The notes under the pieces were generated by a model. The model was not told where the DNA came from. It made no database searches and saw only the letters and a list, made by a program, of their open reading frames with translations. The translations under genes were made by a program, and so were the position numbers. Positions 25,901 through 38,258 of a DNA stretch of 64,000 nt are shown here, one piece after another. How positions within the stretch are numbered: the first letter of the stretch is position 1; each line of letters starts with the position of its first letter. The DNA is from Chrysomallon squamiferum (taxonomy: Eukaryota; Mollusca; Gastropoda; Neomphalida; Peltospiridae): contig CM022670.1 in NCBI GenBank assembly GCA_012295275.1, positions 26,559,244 to 26,623,243 on the forward strand. The letters run 5' to 3'.

Positions 25901-28900
25901 ATTTGATTTAAACTCCCCCAAAAAATTAATAATAATAATAACTGAAAAAAAACACAACCAAAAACAACTATAAATTAAAACAGAAATTTAAAATCCTTAA
26001 TCTGGATAAATAAAATAAAAATTAACAAAAATGAATGTGCAATACATAACAATGCCACTTCTAGAAACCTGATGCACAGAGAAAAATATAAAACATAAAA
26101 GTTTGTATTATTAATAAAACTAGATATTTAAACTATATTAACAGTAATCTATAAAATAAATTTAATGTAAAAGTTTTCACCCTCAAACCCAGGAACACAT
26201 GAACACTGATATCCATTTGGAATGGTTGTACAAGATCCATTGTTTAGACATGGCTTTGTTTGGCATTCATCAATTATTTTATTGCACAGAAAACCTGAAA
26301 CAACATTAAAATATTTTTGTTTAAATTTCATTTTAGAATGAAAAGAAATTTATCAGTATGAATTTAAAAAGAAATTATTAAAAGCAAGTAATAACAAATT
26401 TTAAAATTAGAAACTTCACTGAATTATCATTTCAATATTTTTACAATTTTATGGACTAGCATTTGGTTAAAATGTAAAACTGATCAATAAATGATTCCTT
26501 CTAAAATTATATCTAATGTGGCTATTTATAAATATAAATATAACTGTTTTGCTATTACTATCTGTATTTTAAAGTACTACTTTTACTACTACCACTCCAC
26601 TGTCACCACTGTTGCAAGTACTTCAACTCCTCCTACGTTACAACAGTTACTACTATTAATACAAACAATACCTTTACTACTTACATGACAATTAATAATA
26701 ATAAGATAAAAATAATTACCTCCAAAACCTGGTGCACATTTACAAGCAAAACCTATTCTTTTAGGTATACAAGTTCCACCAGCCATGCATGGATTTTCAA
26801 AGCAAGGATTCACTGCTATCTGCTGCTGTCCTCTTTGTTGAAACCCTGGGAAGTCATTCTGAATGTCCCAGTCACCTACAGAAATAATTTAGAAAATAAA
26901 ATATATGTACACATATAACAACAGGTAAGCTGCATACATAATGGAAATCACTTAGAAAGAAACTTACATAGACCACATAGCTGTAGCTCCTCATATGATC
27001 CATAAGGACCAAAATGGTATTTTTCAATATTAAATTTATTTTAGACAGAAAAGAAAAAAGAAACAAAACATAACACAAAGAGTGAGCTTCTTTAAGCAGT
27101 TTATGCAGTTTTTTAAACTGATTTCTTCTAATTATTACGTTTCCATGGTATCTAGTTTTTAAGAGAAATGATTTAACAACTTTCAAAGAATCTGGTATCT
27201 TATACAAACCTTTACAGTCTGATAATGCTGTGGATCCTGCATGTTCTGTCTCAGCTCCTCCAGGACACTCAAAACAAGCAGACTTTGCCTCATCTGACTG
27301 GTATGTGCCTATGGGACAAGCCAGGCAAGGCTGCAAGCCTGATTTAGATACATAACCAGGTGGACATCTCTCTGAAAAATCACAAACAATATTAATTACA
27401 TACGGTAAAGTTACATGACTTCCTTCAGGGTCAAACTGAAGACAGAAAGGAGTGGGTGACAAATAGGATTAATTAACAAACTAAGCCAAAATCTGAAATA
27501 TCATAAAATATTTGTAATTTCAAATAATAGAAGATATACATACTTTTACATTTTTCCTTTGTTCTGCTGCCTCTTTTTCTTGTTGTTGTGTTCTTTGGAC
27601 ATGGCAGACATTGTGTCTGTGCATACTCCTCTTGGTAGAAGCCTATCTGGCAAGTCTCACACTGTTCCAAGCCATTGACAGAGTAGCTGCCTGGCAAACA
27701 TTGGGCTGGAAGAAGTCAACATCAAAATATCTTATACATATGAGATTTCTAATTATGTGTTATTTTATTTTATAGACTACTGATATACGCATTAAATATT
27801 AAGAAATGTCTTTATTAACAGAATGGTCAGGAAATGGCATTTTCGCCTTAGGTGTCTGTAATTTTATCTCTTTATGGCTGTATTGTCAATCTGCATTACC
27901 ATCAACCAAATATATTGTTTGTTTCCATAATAACAAAATTCCTATATTCATATATTGTATGTGATATTTTGTGGGTTTCTGGAGGGGTTGTTCCATTTTT
28001 CTTTTTTTTCTTTACTGGTGTTAACATAAATTTATCAACACTTTTTATGTCAAATATAAAAAGTACAGTATATGAAATTTATTTCCATTTTCAATACACT
28101 AAAATGCATTGTAAGGAGAAATAAAAACAAGGAGAAATAAAAACAACTATGTACCTTTACACTGACTAATCTGCTTTGTATTAACATTTTCTGTTGACTG
28201 ATTAACTGGACACCACATACAAGCAAGAGCACCCTCTATTGGCTGATAAGTCCCCAAAGGACAACTCTGGCAGTGCTTGGTTATCACATTAAAATGAGTT
28301 CCAAATGGACACAGCACTGAAAAGAAAACAAAAGAAATTATAGGATTTATTAGCTTAGTGGATACATTTGAATGAGGGTATATAAAACTGTAGATTTAAA
28401 CTATCTGAGTATTTATAATATTCATACTGAATGTCTCTATTAAATTTGTACATAAAACTTTTCTGGTCTAAATATAACAAAGATAAAATAGAGATAAGTG
28501 TTCTGTTAATTCTATTTTGTTTGTTTTATTTCTCAAATAAACTCACCACATTTACTGTCTTTTAATATGCTTCCTTCTTCACATACAAATCTAGGACCTT
28601 CTGAGTTGAAAGAAACATTAGCAAACTCAACCACTAAACCTTCAAGGTTAAGGTTGAAAGTTCCCATTTTTGTCTCATTCTGGAGTGTTTTCAGAATGAG
28701 TTTGATGTTGTTCATCATCAGCTTTTGTCGTCTGCTGTCTTCTTCCACATTGCCTGTTGGTGACATAGAGGCTGTTGAACAAAAAATGTTTAAAAATTAC
28801 ATTCATGACACAGAATGCACAGCTTCAATTTCTTATTCATCAGATTATTGACAGAAATCGTCTTGGAATTAGAAACTACATTTGAGCTGCAAAAAAGGAA

Positions 28901-31900
28901 AATTATTGGAAGTAACAGTGCTGAGGTTTTATCCCTTCACTGTTGGTTCTGAGCTGGAACCAGAATGGGAATTTGATCCTTCTCCCTACAACTGTTATGT
29001 GTTTTTTATTTAGAGTAGACTATAAAGTGATAAATTTTCTAACTTTTCTTTAAATATCTTTTTTTTATTATTATTCTTTAATCTTTTTTCAATTGTCATA
29101 CACTTTATCGAATATATGCTTGAATATTATTCATGCTATATTTCTCAATCTGCATACCCTTTACTGAACATATGCTTGAATAAAGTATTTACTATCTTTT
29201 ACCTTGTAAGTTGAAACTGTATTTAAGTTTAATACTGTTCTTGCTTTTCTTAGAACTGTGCTGTTTGTTCCACCTGTATGTGCTTCTCTTTCTACGTCTT
29301 TTTCCAAGAACCAATGACACCTTGTTAAAATCTAGTAAAAAATATTAATGTGTGCTTGTTTAAGAACATCTCAGCACAATTTACATGAAGCTATATTGAG
29401 TGTGATGTTCTATAAAATTTTCAAAAAAACACTTACATATTCACAAATACACACACATTTACACACATTAATATATACATGAGAAATAAAACCTTTAGAT
29501 CCCAAAATAAAAATCTTTTGTGATCAATATCATCAAAAATATTTTCATAGACAGGAAAACACATACCATGGTATTTCCATGAAATAAAGAAAGAAATATG
29601 CACCACACATCACATTATATCTGTTGTATCATAAATATTCACAAGAATGTGACTGAAATCTGCATTTGAAAAAAATTAACATTTACCATTATTTTCTTCA
29701 CATGTTGATTCAATTTCCTCAACGCCACAAATGACATTCTCCTCACAAAGGTCAGATACCTAAAAAATATATATATATTACTTTTTATTATTATTATTAT
29801 TATCATAAATAATTTACTATTTGAATTTCCGCAAAGATATAATAAATATTTATAACCTAAAAACAGAATAAAAAAATTTTAAAATTCACTTTCTGCAAAA
29901 TTAGATGACAAATAATAGATGAGATGATTCAGTGCATTAACTGAAATAAATATTTCAAAATGATATCATACGTTTCATTTTCCTTGTCTAAAACTGTTTC
30001 TTGTACTTCTGTAAAAGCTTTGCTATATTAAAATATTACCAACCCGGTCAGAAACTTTCTTTTCAAATTTTTTGTCAATCTTTTTCAACAAACTGCGTTC
30101 ACGACATGACAGCTTGCCAGTGAAAGTCAGTGTAGCTGGTTGTATCAAATGGTTGGAAATGTTACGCACTAAAGAAACAACAATGGTAGCAAATATAAAC
30201 ACTCTAATAGTTTTACACAACTAAAAAACAGCTAAATACATGTATTATAGTCAGAAAAAAAAAATCAACATATTATTTCATAAATATAAAATAAATCTTT
30301 TAATACTTCTGAAAAATTGCATATATTATTTGCAGTTTATTTTAAGTAAATGAAGAAAAAAAATGTTACTTTATTTGATTGTTTACCTTTAAAAAATGAA
30401 CATTAAAATCAGCAACATAATCCTGAATTTACTTTTTCTTATCAACTATAAAAATGCTATGTTATTGCATTCTCAGATAAGAAATATGTAAAACATTAAA
30501 GAAAAAAAATGTTGATACCAGAACAATCAGGAAATGGCATTTTCTCCTTGGGTTTCCATACATTATCATCTTCACAGGTATATTCTGGGGCTGGAGGGAT
30601 AGCAAAGTCATAGTCTGGTAGGCAAGACAAAACACAGACAAGAGAATCACCTCTCTCAAAACAAGTCCTGTTACCATTAGCTGGAGGTGGTGGTATCTCA
30701 CATGGGTGAGCTGTATGTGTATCAAGTAAGACAGTTAGTATCCTTTTATTACATACAAATGTGTGTATTTAAATTCACATTCCAACATTTAAACATATTA
30801 ATATATATAAACTTACAAAAACAACATTCTCATTTTATCTTCGATGAACTAGACATCAAATGAAACAGTGATGCTTTAGCATAAAAAGTACTTATATAAA
30901 ATACTACACGATAACAATATAATACAAATATTTAGTATGACAGCGTGTGTAAATTGCGATTGTACCAACATGTTAAGATGCAATTCACCTACGTATGACA
31001 CGGATGTCTAGTGTGCAGGTGTTGTTGTTGCCACTCGTGTCATAGGCTGTGTACGTCACTTCAGTCAGTCCCTTGGGAAACAAACCAGGCTGGTGAGATG
31101 ATTCGATTTTCAGTTCGTCATCAGAATTGTCAGAAAACAGAGGCTCCTCCCAGGTGACAATGGCATGCTCGTCAGGAGAGACAACAGGTGATGGGGACAC
31201 ACAGCGATCAATTCTGGGAGGAGTCTGATCTGCAGGTGAAGTTGTAGTTGGTTTAATATTAGCAAATATTTCACTAAAAAAATTAACTACTATGCATATT
31301 ATACATACAAACTGTAAAACATTAAGTGATTTTTTGTTTTTTTTCATCTTCCTTGTGAGGAATAAAGCAAATTACATCGACTGTATGCACCCTTCCACAG
31401 AATTATAAAGTTTCTGATTAGAAAAAAACAAAAACAAATTTCAGTAAACATTCATGGAGAAAATGTACATACTTAGATATTTTAAAGACTTTATTAAAAG
31501 TCTGACATTCCTAGACAATACAGTTCTTGGTTACAGAAGACCACTTGTTATAAAATTTTGTCATTTTTTTTTTTTTTTTTTCTCATGTTTAAATCAAAAA
31601 TAAAATTCTAAAACACTAAAAACAGAATTACCATTTTATACATAGTATTTATTATGCTGATATAGTTAAAAGAATTTTATTTTTTAGAAACATTCTTACC
31701 TATAACTCTAACATAAAACTTGCACTTTGCTTTATTTTTACTGAAATCTTCAGAAATGTAGATGACAGCTGTGGTTCCGATGGGAAACTTGGCTGGAGGT
31801 GTAATAGCAGGCACAGCAGTCAGTGTTGGTAAAAGGGCAGAGTTGTCTACAGAAACAGGAACTTGCCAAGTCACCTCAGTCTCACTATCATCCTCATCAG

Positions 31901-34900
31901 CAGTTATCAGAATGTCTTTAGGGCATTGTAAGAATGGTGGTGATTCATCTTAATATATTGTAGAATAAAAAGAAAATGAAAACAGTGTATATTTTCAAAT
32001 TTAGAAGATATTGATAGTTTTAAAATATAATTGGATAAATTTCTAGAAACATTTACAAAATACTGGTCATGGATTTAAAATACCAAAGAAAGTAATAAAA
32101 TTGCTTTTATTTGAAAATATACCAATAAGTGATTTGATTTTATAGGTTCTTTTTAAAATATTTTATCTATTAAATGTCATTACAGCTTAGTTTCATGATC
32201 ATTAACATTTCAGAATCAGGCATCTTTGCTTCTAGCACACATTAAAACAAATAATGAAAAAATATATTAACAAAACTCATAAAGCAAATAAATAAATAAA
32301 CAAACAAAATTAACAAGTTCCTTTGTTGAAAGTCAAATATTTTAAAAAACAAAAAAACTTTCAATGTTAAATTTGAATAAAAAAACTTGTAACCTACAAG
32401 GAAATATAAAATAAAATGCACAGATAAGAAAGAAGCAATCAAAAGTAACTGCAAGACTACCAGTTTCTACACTCACCAATACACTGATTGGATTTTCCTT
32501 CAGCTGGAACCCAGTTTCCATCAGGTGTGCACTGTTTAGTGTGTGCTCCATACAGCTCATATCCAGGATGACAACTCATCTGACAAGTTGTTCCAAAAGG
32601 AACTTCTCCTGCAGTACACACAGCTGGATGTATGCTTCCATCTTGTAATCTACCCAGAGGTTGACATGAGATTTCTGATTTAACAAATGATTTCATATTT
32701 AAATCTAGTTTATGACTATAGAAGTGAAGATTAATAAACGGAATCAGAATGCACAAACTAAGAAATAAAAATAAAATACTTTTACGTGCAGTAAATCCCC
32801 AAAATAACTACACTACTAAAACTCTGCAGCAAAGTATTTTGTATCTTTTTCTCATCTTCATTTCACAGCAAAACTATCTCTTGATTTTATCCTAATCATT
32901 CAGAATTATTGTATAAACTTCTGTTTCTTTCACATTTCATACCCAATAGAATTGTAAATGTCTTCATTAATTCATTTAAAACATTTTTCATTGCAAATAG
33001 ACAATGTTTCTCGTCTCAGTGGGACATAATTAAACAACATTTATCCATCTCAATATAAAGATGACATTATTATGTTAATATTAGACTATGACTACCTCGA
33101 CACCTGGTGGTGATGCCTGTCCAGAAAGCAATGGCCAAACAAGTCCTTTTCCTGGAGCCAACCAATTTGTAACCTGTATTGCAGGTGAAACGACAGACTG
33201 TCGAATAGGCAAAGTCATCATGGTTACAGATCATGTGACCATTCTTGGGACTTGATAATGGAGGACAAGTTTTCACTATGGAACAAAAAGAATAGACAAT
33301 TGATCAAAAACCTTATTTTCAGCTCCATCATATGCATTACTTTTTTATTTTCTCTGTGTAAACTTATTATTAAATCCAGAAAGTAAAGATTTCTCTAACT
33401 GTTATTCTTTTCTCTCTTTTACATCTTAATTATGAAATGTGTGGCAATAACATTTGTTAATTGGGAAATTTATGTTTTCAGTGTTAACGCAAAACAAACA
33501 GTTAAACTAGTATATAATTATTTACTTCTATCATATTTTAAAATTTTAACTGTCAAAATAAATTACATATTTAGAAAATTACAATAAAAGATGTATATAA
33601 TGCATTATTAAAGGTTTTTTTGTTTTGTTTTTAAATAATAAGATGTTTAAAATAATATTTAGTCATACTAATGCACTCAGTGTCCTGTCCTGACCACGTG
33701 CCATCTTCCTGACAGATTCGAAGACTGCTGCCATGTAACTCGTAACCAGGGCGACACCGCAGGCCACAAGCAGCATTGAAAACATTATTACACTTGTTAT
33801 TTACAAAGTAACCATTCTTTGGAGCTTCCAGTGGTGGACATGTGAATACTGCAAAGTAAATTCAGAAAACAACATTCAGATTTGTACCATGTGGGTTTTA
33901 TTTAATTGTAGTAATATAAACAGTCATGTTAAATAGCAAAAAAAAAAAAAAATTGTTTTAAGATATATTTAAGAACTTTCAGATGTGATGATTTTTATCA
34001 GTGTCAATGGCAAGTTTGAATAGATAAATACTGTTTTATTAGGTTCATTTTTGTACATGGATATGTCTGTGTTTGTGTGTCTCTGTGTATTTATGTGCAT
34101 ATGTGTGCATTTCCAAAAAAAATGCATGAAAACATATATGTAGATGTATATTCTTACATTCATAAACTTAATATTGCTTTCATGTTACAATGATCTTTAG
34201 ACAATGAAATAAAAAAACAGTTTACCTGAACAGTTAGTTGAATTCTGGGGACCGTATCCTTTCTTACATGTACAAGCTTTTGGAGATGTGGTTCCTGGTT
34301 TGCTTACTTGGTTCGCATCAGGACATGGTGAGCAGGCTTCAATATTGCCTGGACCTGTAAAATCTTTGTACGTTCCTGCAGGACATGCTGAAATGATATT
34401 CATTACTTCTGGTTATTTTCAGTGTTGGAGATAATGTACATTTATACATGTTGATAAAGTTTTTAATTTCTTTTATTATCACTCAAGGTTAAAGAAACTG
34501 AAAATCTTAATTTGTTAAATGTCTTATACTTGTTGGATACTTTTGAGTGATTAATTACCTCTGTATATTCTTTTCACGATTTTCAGTTCTGTCAATTGGT
34601 TATCAATTTAAAATTTAAAAAAAAAAAATGATTATTAATTTATAAAAGAAATTTCTTCATAATATTATTTGGCTTTTTAATCACAATTACCTTTGCAGCC
34701 ATTTTCTCCTAAACCATCACCATAGTAACCAGGTCCACAAAGACATTCATACTTTCCAGTGTGGGTGCCACAAGAACATGTTGCACGGGCATGACAACAG
34801 TTGCCATCATCACAAATACTGTCACATCGGCTACGCTTTTGCATAACATATATTCCAGAATGTAAATCTATTTAAGCAGAAATAATAATTATAATGATAA

Positions 34901-35029
34901 TGATAATAATAACTTTGAATATCATGTTGCAGCTTTACTTTTATTTAAAATATATTTCCAAATAACTGGCTTTGGATATAAAAAAAAATAATTAAAAAAA
35001 TTAAAAATTAATAACAATAATGATAATGA

Positions 35030-35065
<36 letters not shown>

Positions 35066-36164
35066 ATCATTGAAAAAAAACAATAGCCTCTAATCTTTAC
35101 TGTATGTGCAATAACAAAAACATTTTAATTTGTAAAAAAAAAAAAAAAATTATAATAATAATAAATTAATTAGTTAATTAATTAATCAAATAAAACCTGT
35201 TGATTATTTTAATGGAAATCAGTTACAGTAACAAGTAAATTCTAAAACAGATAGCTTAATGAGGTTAATTAATTAATATATTCCGCTTTAAAAACAGTGT
35301 TAAGCAGAGTTACGTCTGCAAATGTGATGGGTGACTTATCTGAATCGTCTTTGATTACGGTGTTCGCACAAAGCAGTTAATTTAGAAGAGGAATTTAAGT
35401 TTGTGTGGCGGCAACCCGTGAAATGTATGACTGATTAGCAACTGAACTTTACTAACAACAAATAAATACCTTCGTGGAGGGCTCGTCTGGCCAGAGCCTC
35501 GAATTCCTCAAAGCTTTCCAAAATATAGCAAGTTTCATTCCTGGGTTCGGATGCCATGTCGTACAATTCTCTGAAATTTCCATTTCGTATGCCAAATGTA
35601 AAAATAGTGACGCCTGATTCTCTAAGCCCACGAGCTTCCGGTCTGGGGTCACCGCCATTGGAAAATCCATCTGTTATAAGAAAAATGGCTTTGGTGGCAT
35701 CAGGTCTTGCGGATCGTAGAACTGCCTATAAATAAATAAATGAATTATAAAAAATGTTGTGTACAATATATATATAACAGTGAAATATTTTAGTGGTCTA
35801 TTGTTGTTTAGAGCAAGGCCTGACAAAGTATCACCCTTTTGACCTTACATATTTTACCAGTATTTTAGTTTATTTTACCTATTTAAGGTTTATTGTGAAC
35901 AGCCGATTTAACTTACCATGGTATTTGAGTGTATTTTCCTTCTTCCTTTCTAGTTTATATATATATATTTTATAATATATGCAATCCCACTGTTAGGCTC
36001 CTGTGAAATTTTTCAAGATTCAACAATTGATAGACAACTTGATATTAAATCAAATTAAATTTATTTCTAATTGTTTTTTGTTTTTTTTTTTTTTTTTTTA
36101 ATTATTATTATTACTATTTTTTATTTATTTATTTATTTAGTCGTAGTAGTAGTATAAATAGTAA

Positions 36165-36198
<34 letters not shown>

Positions 36199-38227
36199 TG
36201 TTGTTGTTGTTGTTGTTCTTGTTGTTGTTATTTCTTATAATTTGTCGTTCCTTGGATTATATATCATATGAACATACTGACACCATTTTTCTAGATATGT
36301 TATGTAAAATGATCTGCCCATTTACCAACAAAAGAACATGATCCTTAAGTTCTACATAGTATATGGTCAACATTTTAAACGTAATATTAATTTTTATTAT
36401 TAATTATTCTTGATGATGTCTAAATTAGACTTCTGTTTTTATAAATTTGGTTTATTCCCAAACTTTTTGTTGATGATGTTGTTGTTGTTGTTTGTTTTGT
36501 TTTCAGTTGAATATTCAAAGTAAGTAGTTAGAAACGAATTGATACATACATACATACATACATACATACATACATACATACGTACAATACGTCAGTATAA
36601 TTTGATATCAGTGACAAACTATCATATGTCTTTGACGAAAAACCCTGTTTAAATATCCTACTCTAATCGATCTTTTATATCTTCCAACAGAGATGAATGC
36701 ACGTATAACAGCCTTTGATAAACCGAACACAATATTTCATAACAATATTTTAAACCAATGAACTAAAAGCTGGTTAACAAATTTATATGTAAAAAAAATA
36801 ATAAAAAAAATATATATATATATATATAAAGAAGAGAGAGAAAAAAGATAATTAATCGAGTGAATTGTAATATAAATCTTTTTCTAAATTAAAATATTTT
36901 GTCATTATGGTAAAGTTTTATCTGAAGAAAGTAATATAGAAAATATTATATCTTGAAACGATGTTATTGGGTTTCCTTTCTCAAACCATTATTATATAAA
37001 AATTAAAATGGCTGACGACTCTTAACTGTAATAAAAACGAGCTTAGATGATTTTAAATAAAAAGTAATAAAAAATAAAAAAATTATTTATTTATTTAAAT
37101 TGGACGAAAACAAGTGTTTTCGGTGTGCATTAGACTTAGGGCTAGGTTTATCCACAACAAACATGCTTGAACTATTTTAATGGAAGCATGTTAACAGTTG
37201 CCGACTCAACACCGCATACAATAGATCAGCATCTGTTTCGTGTTGAAATGAGCCATGTGTGAGGTGATTACTGATTACATCTGAAAACCACATACGCTCA
37301 CATTCCTTAAATGTAAACTAACACAAACAACATGGCCGTACAACCTATAAAAAGACTTCAATCTGTCACACTGTAGACCTTTTGGTAAACATATGCGACT
37401 TTTTACCGAATTAAAAAGGCATTTGTAGAATACGCAAAGTCATGACTTGGAAAATGTATATAGGATCATGATATAAAAAATATAAAAAAATATGCTTAAG
37501 TTCTGTGTATATTTTATACTAATTTGTATTTACGGAAGATCCTTTTAAATTAGTACTGTATTTTATATCAAAACAATTTAGAGTTGTTTGGATGTATTAA
37601 ATTTTATAATTATTATTTTAGGTTTAAAAAAATGTATTTTAAAAATTAGTTTAAAGAAATATGGACCATACACAAAGATTAATATACATTTATATGTATA
37701 AAGAATCTAGCACCTATGGCTGAGCCTTTTTTTTTTTTTTTTTTATCACATACCATGTGATTTAAAAGCTTAAATGTATAGGCAGATATGGATTTTTCCT
37801 TTGTTTTGAAAATTTGTACTATTTATTTTTCTGACGGCAGTTCATTCATGGCTGTCATTTGGGCGGACTATCCCTCTTGTGCCCTTTTAGTTTGCTTGTA
37901 AACACACATCTGGCACTAAGGTACAAAATTTGTTCCTAACTAATGATGATAAATTTCTGTTAGCAGCGAATTTGTTTATCATGCTTCAATTCCTAACAGA
38001 TAAGGCACCCCTTTTCTGTGCGAAACTCTGCTTTGAAAAAAGTTATCTTTGCGACCTTTTGGTCACAGACTGCTGTTTTGTAAACTTAAGGAAAAATATT
38101 TTTAAAATTTAATATTAAACCGAAGCCTTTAGACATTTACAATTCCATCATATTAAAGACTCGGTTTTTTAACATTCGAGTTATTATATATATTTATTTA
38201 TATTTTTATTTTGTGTGTGTATGTGTG

Positions 38228-38258
<31 letters not shown>

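Noticed and set aside
30985-31347. Apparent signal peptide and separate start at 31347
   Set aside because: The hydrophobic N-terminus lies in intron 8. The HYR exon begins at 31229 after a proper AG and in the phase of exon 8.
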